A stretch of DNA of 64,000 nt from NCBI GenBank assembly GCA_902799665.1, contig CADCBK010000017.1, positions 28,302 to 92,301 on the forward strand, in the 5' to 3' direction. Of this stretch, positions 16,845-24,931 are shown piece by piece (positions within the stretch are counted from its first letter, which is position 1; each line of letters starts with the position of its first letter). The translations under genes and the position numbers were made by a program. This DNA comes from an uncultured Spirochaetaceae bacterium. Its GTDB lineage: Bacteria > Spirochaetota > Spirochaetia > Treponematales > Treponemataceae. The notes beneath the pieces were generated by a model. The model was not told the DNA's origin. It did no database searches and was given only the letters and a program-made list of their open reading frames with translations.

Positions 16845-18338
16845 TTATTCTCCTTCCCCAGTTTTTTCGTAAAATTCCTTTAATGAGGGAATCGCCTCGC
16901 AAAGGATGTTCCTTAGCTCCTTTGCGTTTCTGTAAAGCTTCATGTCCGCGCCGCTTTTTGCAAAGCAAATCGGCTCCAGTTTTTGCAAAAGGCCGTCAAG
17001 CGAAAAATCTCTTTTGGCCGAGTTGTCCATGCGCAAAACTTTTGGAAAAGCCGTCGGCTCAGGCTTTTCTTCCTTTAGCCAAAGCGGCTCGGTTAGCCGC
17101 TCGCCCTTGCGCGCCCCTGTGTATTTTATTTCGATGTCCTTTCCGACTTCAAGGCCGCTGAACTTTATTATTTGCTCGGCCAAATCTTTTATCTTTATGG
17201 GCTCGCCCATGTCCAAAAGGTAGGACTCGCCGTTTACGCCGACGCCGCCTGTTTGCAAAACCAAAGAGCAGGCTTCCGGAATCGTCATGAAAAAACGTTC
17301 CATTCTTGGGTCGGTTACGGTTACCGGGCCGCCGTTTTTGATTTGTTCCATAAACAATGGCAAAATCGAGCCGCGCGATCCAAGAACGTTTCCGAAGCGC
17401 GCGAACATAAAGGCCTGGCTTTTTTTCGCTTTTTCGGCGGCCTGCAAAAGCAGTTTTTCGCACAAAAATTTTGACGCGCCGTAAACGCTTACGGGCCGCA
17501 CCGCCTTGTCGGTCGAAATCAAAATGAATTTCTTTACGTTAAACTCAAGCGCGGCGTCCAAAAGGTTTTTCGTTCCAAAAACATTGTTCTCTACGGCGGC
17601 CACGGGGTTTTCTTCCATCATCGGGACATGCTTGTAGGCGGCGCAGTGGAAAATGGCGTCGCATTTTGTCTGCCTTATGATGTAGCGGGTGTATTCCTTG
17701 TCCTTCATGTCGCCTATGATAGGAACGATCGTCGCTTTTTCGCCGACGCCCTCCTGCTGCAAAAGGCGCAGCTCCCTGTCTATTTGATAGATGGAATTTT
17801 CTCCGTGGCCAAAAAGGTAAAGGCGCTCGGCTCCTCCGCTTAAAAGCTGGCGGCTTAGTTCCGAGCCGATGGAACCGCCGGCTCCTGTAATCAAGACGCG
17901 CTTTCCGCGAAGATAGGCCAGGCTTTCCTTTAATGAAATCGTGACCGGCGTGCGTCCCAGAATGTCCAGGGGGTCGATTTCGCGCGCCTGGACCAAGTGC
18001 GCGGTTCCGTTGACGACTTGGCTGATTGCCGGAAGAATCTTTATTTTTACAAAGCCGCTTTTCTTTAGCGTCTCATAAATCGATTTTATTCGCTCAACGC
18101 CGGCGGAAGGAATCGCCAAAATCGCTTCGTCGGAAGGCGCCGGATTTAGCGCGGGCGCGATGTTTTCTATCGGGCCAAGGACTGGAACTCCGTCGATTTT
18201 CGCGCCAATTATGTTTTTGTCGTCGTCAATAAAGGCCGTCGTCTTTCCGAAAATTTTTTTGCGCTTTATGTCGTCGGCAATCATTTGGCCTGCGAAGCCC
18301 GCGCCTATAATGTAGAGCTTAGTTTCACTGCGATTCAA
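16845..18338 (-). CDS. CapD/FlaA1-like nucleotide-sugar dehydratase
   Basis: Short-chain dehydrogenase of the polysaccharide biosynthesis type, likely a UDP-HexNAc 4,6-dehydratase or epimerase. Residues about 5-120 form a Rossmann-like fold (IIGAGFAGQMIADDI). Unlike WbpM and CapD there are no membrane helices, so it is cytosolic. The catalytic domain starts with VLITGAGGSIGSEL, then FHCAAYKHVPMMEENP, LISTDKAVRPVSVYGASK and FARFGNVLGSRGS. The YGASK motif keeps the Tyr-Lys pair, whereas WbpM-type enzymes have Met there. The start is TTG 18338 with GGTGGGAA before it. It heads the operon and supplies substrate for the aminotransferase that follows. Confidence 0.9.
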   Translation of the reverse strand: MNRSETKLYIIGAGFAGQMIADDIKRKKIFGKTTAFIDDDKNIIGAKIDGVPVLGPIENIAPALNPAPSDEAILAIPSAGVERIKSIYETLKKSGFVKIKILPAISQVVNGTAHLVQAREIDPLDILGRTPVTISLKESLAYLRGKRVLITGAGGSIGSELSRQLLSGGAERLYLFGHGENSIYQIDRELRLLQQEGVGEKATIVPIIGDMKDKEYTRYIIRQTKCDAIFHCAAYKHVPMMEENPVAAVENNVFGTKNLLDAALEFNVKKFILISTDKAVRPVSVYGASKFLCEKLLLQAAEKAKKSQAFMFARFGNVLGSRGSILPLFMEQIKNGGPVTVTDPRMERFFMTIPEACSLVLQTGGVGVNGESYLLDMGEPIKIKDLAEQIIKFSGLEVGKDIEIKYTGARKGERLTEPLWLKEEKPEPTAFPKVLRMDNSAKRDFSLDGLLQKLEPICFAKSGADMKLYRNAKELRNILCEAIPSLKEFYEKTGEGE

Positions 18339-18356
18339 TTTATTCCCACCAGTTCA

Positions 18357-18385
18357 ATTGTAGCATTGTTTTCGCTAATGTTCAA
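18357..18385 (-). promoter_or_regulatory. Promoter of the capD-like operon
   Basis: On the minus strand TTGAAC (18385-18380), 17-base spacer, TACAAT (18362-18357). It gives a short leader with GGTGGGAA ahead of the TTG start at 18338. Confidence 0.7.
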
Positions 18386-18422
18386 GTAAAAAAAACCGAT
18401 AAAAGTAAAGAGGAATAGAATA

Positions 18423-18944
18423 ATGAAGAAACAGCTCTTTACATTCGCTTTCGCGCTTATGTCTTTTTGCGCCTTTTCAAGGAGCTTTTCTTTGCAGGTG
18501 GTTCAAAAGAACACGCCCGGCGACCAAATCTTTGATTCATCGTATGTTGTGGAACAAACGATTTTGGACCATTTTTTTGACAGGGGAATGATTGTCTCAA
18601 ACAACGCTGTCCTTGTCTCAAAAGACGACGCGGCGAAAGACAAGACGGATTTGCGCCGCTCGATGATAGAGGCTAAAATCGGCAGCATGGACTTGTTCGT
18701 AAAACTAAGCCTTAACTATTCTGTCCTTGATTCAGCAAATCCGACGGCAATCTTGCTTAGCAACATAAAGAGCGCGGATTTGGAAATCGTGTCTCTTGAC
18801 GAGAACAAGACAATTTGCAAGGGGAAATTCACTCCTCCTGCATTGACGGATTTGAATAACAATAGAAGCGGCGTTGAAGATTTCGCCGCTGACATAGCTA
18901 ATAAAATTCAGGCGGAATTAGCCGAAAGGGGTGGCGCTATATGA
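18423..18944 (+). CDS. Exported protein of unknown function
   Basis: The protein has 173 residues with a clear signal peptide (MKKQLFTFAFALMSFCAFS). After cleavage it shows no Cys lipobox and no domain I recognise. The mature part begins with SLQVVQKN and contains VVEQTILDHFFDRGMIVSN, a pattern I associate with small treponemal periplasmic proteins of unknown role. An AGAGGA ribosome-binding site sets the start. It overlaps the next gene, a SPOR-domain protein, by four bases (ATGA), so the two are made together. A joint envelope role is likely but inferred. Confidence 0.75.
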   Translation: MKKQLFTFAFALMSFCAFSRSFSLQVVQKNTPGDQIFDSSYVVEQTILDHFFDRGMIVSNNAVLVSKDDAAKDKTDLRRSMIEAKIGSMDLFVKLSLNYSVLDSANPTAILLSNIKSADLEIVSLDENKTICKGKFTPPALTDLNNNRSGVEDFAADIANKIQAELAERGGAI

Positions 18945-20194
18945 AAAAATTATTCTTGACTATTGGATTTGTTTTTGCTGCGGGAATCTTGTTTACCGCC
19001 CAAAGCCCGTCGCTTGACGGCCGCGCTGTAGTCGCGGACTCGGGCGTTTTTCCAAAGGGCCTGTTCGCGAAAACTGTTGGCTATTTGCCTGGTGACACAA
19101 TCAGCGTGACCAATCCAGCCAACGCCGAACGCGTTGACATTTTGGTCATCGGCTCCTTGGATCCTTCCGACGGCGTGGCCATCATGCTTTCGCCCGAAGC
19201 GGCCCAAGAGCTTAACATCACAAAGAATTCAAACAACTTGGTGAAGCTTACAAAGCGCAACGGAAACGCTGACGAGATTGCAAACGGAAGCGCTGTCATC
19301 GCTCCGTCAAGCGCCGAAAGCGCGGCGGCCTCCGAAGAAAAGCCTTTAAGCCAGGCAATAGAGGAAGCGATGGAAATCGGAATCCCTGTCGACGTTGCCG
19401 AAAAGCAGGCTGTCGCCAAGGCCGAAGAAGAACTCGCCGACAAAATGTTCGACAAGGCCGACGAAGAGATTGACGCCCAGGAAGAAGCCGCCGCCGCCGA
19501 GGAAGAGGACGCGGTTTCCAAAGCGGAAGAGGCCGCCATTGATGAAGGCTCGGTTGAAGAAGCGGCCGCTGAAGCCGCGGCGGAAGAAGGCGCCGCGGAA
19601 GCCGCCGTCGCCGCCTCTGAATATCCGGAATATGAGGCTGTTCAAGACGAGTTGGTCGTTGACGAGTTGGCCGCCGCCGATGAGAGCGACGCCGCTGACG
19701 ACATTATAGAAGACACAGTGATTGACGAGCCTGTGGACGAATTTGACGCGATTGTTTTGGTTCCCTCAGAGTCAAAGGCTCCGGAAGCGGCAGAGGCTGA
19801 CGAGATTCCCGCGGCCGAGTCTGTAAAAGAAGACGTCGCCGCGGTTTTCAGCCCTGATTTTGATGAAAAGCCGGCAAAGGCAGTAAAAAGCTCCGGCGTT
19901 TCTTATGTAAATGGATACGGCGGCCTGGCCGACCAAAAATATTATGTTCAAATCGCGGTCTACAAATCATCCGAGAATATCGAGCAAATCGCCGGAAAGT
20001 ATGCCGACCGATACCCGATAACGGTCGTTCAACTGGATTCAAAGTCGCCGGTTTTGATTGGCCCCTTGACCGTTGACGAATACGGCGTTGTTTTGGAGCG
20101 CTTTAAGTCTTACGGCTTTAAGGACGCTTTTGTAAAGGTCGGAAGCAATCAAGGCAAAAAAGCTTCTTACGATGTCGCCGACTTTGAGCGCTAG
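18941..20194 (+). CDS. Exported RlpA-like/SPOR-domain protein with a long acidic linker
   Basis: The protein has 417 residues and a signal peptide (MKKLFLTIGFVFAAGILFTA). Residues about 45-105 (LPGDTISVTNPANAERV ... IMLSPEAAQELNI) resemble the double-psi beta-barrel of RlpA, a septal peptidoglycan-acting protein. Residues about 120-310 are an Ala/Glu/Asp-rich, probably disordered linker. The last 80 residues (YYVQIAVYKSSENIEQIA ... FVKVG) form a SPOR domain, which binds denuded glycan strands at division septa. It is therefore a candidate cell-division or wall-remodelling factor in the periplasm. The RlpA-like part is weaker than the SPOR call, and its catalytic Asp/His cannot be confirmed by eye. 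A terminator follows. Confidence 0.8.
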   Translation: MKKLFLTIGFVFAAGILFTAQSPSLDGRAVVADSGVFPKGLFAKTVGYLPGDTISVTNPANAERVDILVIGSLDPSDGVAIMLSPEAAQELNITKNSNNLVKLTKRNGNADEIANGSAVIAPSSAESAAASEEKPLSQAIEEAMEIGIPVDVAEKQAVAKAEEELADKMFDKADEEIDAQEEAAAAEEEDAVSKAEEAAIDEGSVEEAAAEAAAEEGAAEAAVAASEYPEYEAVQDELVVDELAAADESDAADDIIEDTVIDEPVDEFDAIVLVPSESKAPEAAEADEIPAAESVKEDVAAVFSPDFDEKPAKAVKSSGVSYVNGYGGLADQKYYVQIAVYKSSENIEQIAGKYADRYPITVVQLDSKSPVLIGPLTVDEYGVVLERFKSYGFKDAFVKVGSNQGKKASYDVADFER

Positions 20195-20215
20195 CCTGTA
20201 GTTTTGATTTGCATG

Positions 20216-20242
20216 AACGCCGCGAAAAGCGGCGTTTTTTTT
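20216..20242 (+). terminator. Intrinsic terminator after the SPOR gene
   Basis: Perfect 8-bp stem AACGCCGC (20216-20223) / GCGGCGTT (20229-20236) with loop GAAAA, followed by eight T residues. Confidence 0.9.
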
Positions 20243-20262
20243 GCTTTTTTTAAATTTCGCGC

Positions 20263-20291
20263 TTGACAAATCGCGGCTTTGTTATTAATTT
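20263..20291 (+). promoter_or_regulatory. Promoter of ssrA
   Basis: Consensus TTGACA (20263-20268). Seventeen bases later is an AT-rich -10 candidate TAATTT (20286-20291). The exact -10 is unsure because the region is uniformly AT-rich. Confidence 0.6.
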
Positions 20292-20303
20292 AAAGTGTAT
20301 ATT

Positions 20304-20680
20304 GGGGGTGCGCCGGTTTCGACGGTTGCGCTAAAGCTTGCGCTGCAGGCGGGAGTGAAGGTTCCCTAAACTGACAAAACTTATAACTGCCAAACGTAGA
20401 GAAGACGAAGAGTCTGAAAACGAACAGTTAGCTCTCGCGGCGTAAGTCGCGGCTTAAAGAGCCGGAAGTCCAGTCGCGCTGTTCCTAGCGGTTGGAACTT
20501 CTGTTGCTAACAGGGACTTGCTTGCCGCCTTTTTCGCCGGGCGGCCGGGACTTTTAGACGGAATACGGAAAAGACGCCTGCCATGCCGCTACCTTTTCCC
20601 GACAAACGCCTCGCTTGGCTAAGTCTGTAGACGCGCCTGATTTTCGCTTCCGGACGGGGGTTCGAATCCCCCCATCTCCA
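20304..20680 (+). ncRNA. ssrA: Transfer-messenger RNA (tmRNA)
   Basis: Rescues stalled ribosomes together with SmpB, whose gene lies at 37321. The 5' end GGGGGTG with CGCCGGTTTCGACGGTTGCG and the 3' end CATCTCC-A close the tRNA-like acceptor stem. The T arm is GGGGG-TTCGAAT-CCCCC. The tag reading frame resumes at GCC 20389, preceded by TATAACT, and runs to TAA 20443-20445. It encodes A-KRREDEESENEQ-LALAA. The LALAA end is the usual protease signal, but 18 codons is long and the middle is very charged. CCA is not encoded. Mature length is about 377 bases. Confidence 0.95.
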
Positions 20681-20689
20681 GCGCAAAAA

Positions 20690-20720
20690 AATCCCGCAAT
20701 TTTGCGGGATTTTTTATTTT
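20690..20720 (+). terminator. Intrinsic terminator of ssrA
   Basis: AATCCCGC (20690-20697) / GCGGGATT (20704-20711) stem, 6-base loop, then TTTTATTTT. Confidence 0.9.
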
Positions 20721-20807
20721 TCGAGTTTTGGCTATGATTTGAGCCGCGAAACCTCGGCTCGAAATTGATTTGACGCGCTCGCCGCAAGGCGAATCGCGCT
20801 CATAGCG

Positions 20808-20834
20808 TTTTAGTCCGCTTTTGTCGGACTAAAA
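20808..20834. repeat. Perfect 10-bp inverted repeat abutting a stop codon
   Basis: TTTTAGTCCG (20808-20817) and CGGACTAAAA (20825-20834) with a 7-base loop. It directly follows the stop of the minus-strand membrane-protein gene (20835). It probably ends or stabilises that transcript, although no T tract follows on the minus strand. Confidence 0.6.
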
Positions 20835-21239
20835 CTACTTCTTAAGAACTTTGCTGACGGCGGCAACAACCCAGCCTACGACAACCATCCAAAAGCCGAT
20901 TGTCGAATGCTTGAGCAAGCTCTTGCCAAAGGCCTTGTAAATTCCGCCGTTTGTTGTAAAGCCCAAAACCAAGATGACGCCGCCTGCAATGCTTACAATC
21001 AAGGCAATCCATTCAAGCTGGTCGCCCTTTCCAAGCAAGGCTACAACTACGCCGGCAATCGCTCCGATGGCAATCAACAAAGCGCCGATTGTAACGAATG
21101 TCGAGCGGTCAAAGTTGATGAAGCTAAAGCCGTTTCCGCTAGAGCCAAGGGCTCCAGAGAACATTGGAAGGCAAAAGCCAATCAAAGTGACGGCCATTCC
21201 GATCAAGTAAAGTGAAAAGTTAATTCCTTTCTTCGCCAT
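20835..21239 (-). CDS. Small four-helix membrane protein
   Basis: The protein has 134 residues and four hydrophobic segments (about 8-28, 48-68, 75-95 and 110-130), separated by short charged or glycine-rich loops (SGALGSSGNGFSF; LLGKGDQ). It has no domain I can name. The start follows AAGGAG. It lies just downstream of, and on the same strand as, the partner-switch operon, but a terminator (21268-21300) separates them, so it is probably expressed on its own. Function is unknown. Confidence 0.7.
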   Translation of the reverse strand: MAKKGINFSLYLIGMAVTLIGFCLPMFSGALGSSGNGFSFINFDRSTFVTIGALLIAIGAIAGVVVALLGKGDQLEWIALIVSIAGGVILVLGFTTNGGIYKAFGKSLLKHSTIGFWMVVVGWVVAAVSKVLKK

Positions 21240-21267
21240 TTTTCTTTCTCCTTAGAAAAATTGTATT

Positions 21268-21300
21268 AAAAAACGGCGGACCGCCTTTAGCGAACCGCCG
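21268..21300 (-). terminator. Terminator of the partner-switch operon
   Basis: On the minus strand CGGCGG (21300-21295) and CCGCCG (21279-21274) form a stem with a 15-base loop, followed by six T residues (21273-21268). It lies 29 bases beyond the end of the anti-sigma-like kinase gene. Confidence 0.7.
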
Positions 21301-21328
21301 CTCTTTGCTGGTTTAAAGCGCCATTGCC

Positions 21329-21880
21329 TTAGTTGGCGTTGATTCCGTGGTGCTTTTGCTGGTAGCGCTTGAGCATGGCCACCGCGTTGCGCTTGCCGTT
21401 GTAGACAAAGCCGCCGTCCCAGTACTCAAGGGCCGCGAACAAGGCGTTTCCGCCGTCCTGGTCGTCAGACTGTTTTGTGCGGAACGAAACGAAGTTTGAA
21501 AGCATCTCGAAGTTCTGCTCGTGAAGGGCTTCGATGCGCTTTTTGTTGAACTCGTTCCATTTTTCCAAGTCCTTGAAGCCTTCGCCTTCGTCCTGGACGA
21601 TAAGGTGGGCGTGCGTCGGGCTGAAAGAATACCAAACAGTAACCTTTTTGTTAACGTCGCAGTTGTTTCCGTGCTTTACGGCGTTTTTGATGACTTCTGA
21701 AATCTGCTGTTCCAAGAGGTTTACGTCCTTGATTTCCGCAGGCGCGGCTTGTACAATCAAGAGGGTAAAGTAGCGGATTTGCCTAAAGTCTGAAGGAAAC
21801 TCCTTCTTAAGCATATTTGTTTTGTCGAACAAGGGATCGTTGTCGTCCGAGCGCAATAATTTCAAGCTTTCTTCTGCCAT
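21329..21880 (-). CDS. RsbW/SpoIIAB-like ATP-binding regulator
   Basis: GHKL-type serine kinase/anti-sigma-like protein of 183 residues. The ATP-binding N box is ISEVIKNAVKHGN and the G1 box is DEGEGFKDL. A later 'DDQDGGNALFAAL' stands where the second glycine-rich box belongs. In a partner switch such a protein phosphorylates the STAS antagonist and is released or captured according to its phosphorylation. No sigma factor gene is adjacent, so the target is unknown. AGGAG sets the start. It is the last gene of the three-gene operon. Confidence 0.85.
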   Translation of the reverse strand: MAEESLKLLRSDDNDPLFDKTNMLKKEFPSDFRQIRYFTLLIVQAAPAEIKDVNLLEQQISEVIKNAVKHGNNCDVNKKVTVWYSFSPTHAHLIVQDEGEGFKDLEKWNEFNKKRIEALHEQNFEMLSNFVSFRTKQSDDQDGGNALFAALEYWDGGFVYNGKRNAVAMLKRYQQKHHGINAN

Positions 21881-21913
21881 GGGATACTCCTAATAATATT
21901 TGTGCGAATTTTT

Positions 21914-22252
21914 TTAGTCTTTTACCATCAACAACGCTTCTTCAACGCTGTTTGCCATCGGGAAATAGCCCATCAATTTTGTCAATTCGATGACTTTCTT
22001 TACTGAGCCGTGAACGCTGGCGATGGCAAGCTTAAGGTTCATCTTTTTTATTGTAGAGCAAATGTAGATAAGCGCGCCGATTCCAGACGAGTCGATGTAG
22101 TCGACCTGCTCAAGATTGATGACAAAGAATTTGACATTTTTCTCAAGCATTTTCATGACCAACTCTTTGAGCTTGTATGAGTTGTACAAATCCATTTCCC
22201 CATTGACATCTATGATGTAGACGTCCCCATTTTTACGTATTTTCAGTTCCAT
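21914..22252 (-). CDS. Anti-sigma-factor antagonist (STAS domain)
   Basis: A single STAS domain of 112 residues, like RsbV or SpoIIAA. The phosphorylatable serine lies in YIDSSGIGALIYI (Ser55/56). The N-terminal strand GDVYIIDVNGEMDLYN and the helix VKKVIELTKLMGYF are typical. The frame is open to 22288, but ATG 22252 is preceded by GGAGGAAGGAG and begins exactly where the domain begins. It sits between its presumed phosphatase (upstream) and kinase (downstream), the expected order for a partner switch. Confidence 0.92.
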   Translation of the reverse strand: MELKIRKNGDVYIIDVNGEMDLYNSYKLKELVMKMLEKNVKFFVINLEQVDYIDSSGIGALIYICSTIKKMNLKLAIASVHGSVKKVIELTKLMGYFPMANSVEEALLMVKD

Positions 22253-22269
22253 AACAGAGCTCCTTCCTC

Positions 22270-23916
22270 CTATTGGATTTTTATGCACAGAAGCGTTTGG
22301 TCGTCATGCTGGACGGCGCTTCCGCAGAAATTTTTTACATCATCTTGGACGCGTTTGGCAATTTCCTTGCCAGCCAAAGAATGATTTTCTTTTATAATCT
22401 TTTCAAGACGTTCGGTTGAATACTGCTTTCCGTCAAGGTTAAGCGCTTCAATCAAGCCGTCCGAACAAGTTACGATAATGTCTCCGCTCTGGCATTCAAG
22501 CTCTTTGTCGGCGTAAACGGTTTCTTTTTCCATGCCGATCGGCATTGAGTCGTCGGAAATCTTCACGAAGGAATTGTCCGCCGCCTTGTAAAGGTAGATT
22601 GGATTGGTTCCGCCTGAAGAGTAAATGAATTTTTTGGCCACGCTGTCGTAGAAAATCAAGGAAATGCTGGCAAAGTGGTCTTTGTCGGCCTCGCTGAAAA
22701 GGCCTCGGTTTGTCCAGCCTAGGATTGTCGCTGGGCTTTGAGGAGTGTTTATTGTAAGGCGCAGCATAGCGCGGATTTGAATCATTATTACAAGCGAAGT
22801 CAGGTTCTTTCCGGTTACGTCGCCAAGCGCATAGGCTATGCGGTCTTTGCGGGCGACGACCAAGTCGTAAAAGTCTCCGCAAATGGACTCGGCGCTTGAG
22901 AAGAAGGCTCCGCTTGTGATTCCGGGCAAAAGCGGAAGCTTTGCGGGCAAAAGCGATTTTTGTATTCTGGCCGAAATCTCGTTTTCCTTTTCGTCGTTTG
23001 AGCGCTCGATCATGTCGTTGTGGATCGTTATCAAGCGGATGCCCAAGGCCATGATGTCGGCCAGTTTTTTGGCGACCTCAAATTCCTTGTCGCTGAAGGG
23101 CTCGTTTCCAAAGTCGCGGCTAAGGGCGATTTCGCCGATGGCCTGGGATTGGGCGATGAAAGGAACGAAGATGTACGATCCGCACTTAAGGAAGTCTTCC
23201 TTTTCGTTTTGAACGATGCGGTCGTCCTTTGTCGGTTCGGTGATCATTTCCGCCTTGGAGCCTGAAAGTATTTCGCCAAAGATGTTGTCCTTAAGCGGGA
23301 ACTGGGCGTACTTCATGCTCATGTCGACGCGGTTCTGCTTGTGGGGAATGTTTTCCGGCAGCAAGTAGGGCGGAACGAAGGAGCCCTCCAAATGCTTTAC
23401 CGAGAGAACGTCCTCAAAGTCGTCAAGCAAAAGAGCCATGCAGCCGTCGGCGTGCGTGTACTCAATCATTTGCTTTGTGTAGTATTCCAAAATCGAGTCG
23501 ATGGCTCCGGGCGCCGAAATCGATTCCGAGGCGCGGCCCAGAAGCTCCTTTTGTATGTCGGAGAGCGTTCTGTCTATCTCTTCGTAGACGACATTGAATC
23601 TTTTTCCGCCGCTTATCGCGCCGGGCTTTCCGTCGTCCTCAACCTCGCCCCCGTCTTTGTTTGAAAAGGCCTTGACGGCCGCGTAGGGCAAAAGCAAAAG
23701 CGCGCCCGCCGCCAAAGTGAATGAAAAGAAAATGACGTTTGGCTTCATCGCCGTGAAAACGGCTCCGGCCAAAACGCAGAGCAGCGAAAGATAGAAAACA
23801 AAGCTTACTTTTGCCGTCTTTCTGACCGTGGCTACGAACAAAAGCAAAATCGTGGCCGCGATCAGCGCCGCCGCCGCAAATAGAGGAATATAGGAAAATT
23901 TGTCAATAGGCTGCAA
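22270..23916 (-). CDS. Membrane-anchored GAF-SpoIIE/PP2C phosphatase (RsbU-like)
   Basis: Expected to dephosphorylate the adjacent STAS protein. From TTG 23916 there are three membrane helices (roughly residues 9-29, 38-57 and 61-80), a GAF domain (about 150-300; ILEYYTKQMIEYTHADGCMAL), and a C-terminal SpoIIE domain with metal-binding Asp residues in ESICGDFYDL, GDVTGKNLTS and DDQTLL. The frame opens at GTG 23961, but the promoter would start transcription near 23945. GGAGAAG lies seven bases before TTG 23916, so that start is chosen. The GAF domain suggests a small-molecule signal. Confidence 0.9.
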   Translation of the reverse strand: MQPIDKFSYIPLFAAAALIAATILLLFVATVRKTAKVSFVFYLSLLCVLAGAVFTAMKPNVIFFSFTLAAGALLLLPYAAVKAFSNKDGGEVEDDGKPGAISGGKRFNVVYEEIDRTLSDIQKELLGRASESISAPGAIDSILEYYTKQMIEYTHADGCMALLLDDFEDVLSVKHLEGSFVPPYLLPENIPHKQNRVDMSMKYAQFPLKDNIFGEILSGSKAEMITEPTKDDRIVQNEKEDFLKCGSYIFVPFIAQSQAIGEIALSRDFGNEPFSDKEFEVAKKLADIMALGIRLITIHNDMIERSNDEKENEISARIQKSLLPAKLPLLPGITSGAFFSSAESICGDFYDLVVARKDRIAYALGDVTGKNLTSLVIMIQIRAMLRLTINTPQSPATILGWTNRGLFSEADKDHFASISLIFYDSVAKKFIYSSGGTNPIYLYKAADNSFVKISDDSMPIGMEKETVYADKELECQSGDIIVTCSDGLIEALNLDGKQYSTERLEKIIKENHSLAGKEIAKRVQDDVKNFCGSAVQHDDQTLLCIKIQ

Positions 23917-23951
23917 AATGGACTTCTCCACAAATTTATTTATTATTGTAT

Positions 23952-23981
23952 ATTGTAACACAGGTATGGCAAATTCGTCAA
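23952..23981 (-). promoter_or_regulatory. Promoter of the partner-switch operon
   Basis: On the minus strand TTGACG (23981-23976), 18-base spacer, TACAAT (23957-23952). It rules out the longest start of the phosphatase gene. Confidence 0.7.
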
Positions 23982-23999
23982 GAAAATTTTTTTTTTAGG

Positions 24000-24929
24000 T
24001 CACTTTTTTTTAAAAGAGAGGCTTTTTAGCCATACTTTTTTCAAGTGGTTTTTTATCTTGTTTGGAAGGGATTCCGCGTAGTTTTGCGCGAAGTCTTCCA
24101 CAGCCTTTTCCAGCGAAAAGTCTTCGCCCAAGGCCTTCTTTAACTCGTCCCAGTATTTGACTAGCCAAACGTAAAGGTCGGAAACTGTCCTGCGCTTGAA
24201 TTTTTTCATTATTTTGTGCTGGATTATCGTGTTGACCACAGGCATGTAGACCGTGTTGAACCACGACATTATTGCGTCGGTCATCGAAATTTCCTCGACT
24301 TGGTTCAGGTTGATGTAGTACTTGTGGGTCAAGATGTGGTTGTAAATCACGTCGTATTGGCCCGCGGTCGTGAAGTCAAGGCTCCAGTCGCCCGTTATGT
24401 CGCCGTAGTTGGTCTTCGCGTAAAAAAGCCTTTTTTCGTAGGCGATGATTTGCCTGATTATCGTCTCCATCGACTTTCCGGGGGTAAGGCGGATTTCCGT
24501 GCGCAGGCTTGTGACCTCCGCGTCGATGCATTCCACTCCGCGGGCCTTGGCCACGGACACGCGGTGGTTTCCGTCGCGGACAAAGTAAACGCCGCCTATT
24601 TCGTACAAGGTGACTGCGGGAAGGATCACGCCCTTCATGTAGGCCTTGTCGATGTTCAGCCAGCGGTTCTTTAGGTGGGAATGCTTGGGAAAGAAGAGGT
24701 TGTCAAAGTCGTTGTAGCGGCCTTCGCTTCCGATGATTTTGTCCACGGGAACGGTTTGCATTCCCACGTAAACCTCGTTGTCGGGATGCAGCATTTCCTT
24801 TATGTCGTTGAGGGAAATCAGCCTTGTCTCTTCCGGCGACAAAAGGTGCTGCAGGCTGTTGACCAAAGCCTTGTTCCTTACCTTTGAGAAGTCTTCCTCT
24901 GATTGCGTTGAAATTCCCATGTCGGCCAT
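24000..24929 (-). CDS. ParB/Srx-fold protein of unknown function
   Basis: The protein has 309 residues and no membrane segment. The centre holds VYFVRDGNHRVSVAKARG, the nucleotide-binding GxxR/HR pattern of the ParB/sulfiredoxin fold, preceded by VPVDKIIGSEGRY. The C-terminal half is helical, with YVWLVKYWDELKKALG and a basic end, and has no named domain. ATG 24929 is chosen because the upstream gene's stop is two bases before it and the earlier part of the open frame shadows that gene. It is translated after the metallophosphoesterase. It may be a CTP- or ATP-binding switch or a DNA-linked regulator, but nothing here decides this. Confidence 0.7.
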   Translation of the reverse strand: MADMGISTQSEEDFSKVRNKALVNSLQHLLSPEETRLISLNDIKEMLHPDNEVYVGMQTVPVDKIIGSEGRYNDFDNLFFPKHSHLKNRWLNIDKAYMKGVILPAVTLYEIGGVYFVRDGNHRVSVAKARGVECIDAEVTSLRTEIRLTPGKSMETIIRQIIAYEKRLFYAKTNYGDITGDWSLDFTTAGQYDVIYNHILTHKYYINLNQVEEISMTDAIMSWFNTVYMPVVNTIIQHKIMKKFKRRTVSDLYVWLVKYWDELKKALGEDFSLEKAVEDFAQNYAESLPNKIKNHLKKVWLKSLSFKKK

Positions 24930-24931
24930 AA

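Noticed and set aside
20554..20787. Minus-strand open frame of 77 codons
   Set aside because: It lies mainly inside the tmRNA gene and its terminator, so it is a shadow of a structured RNA.
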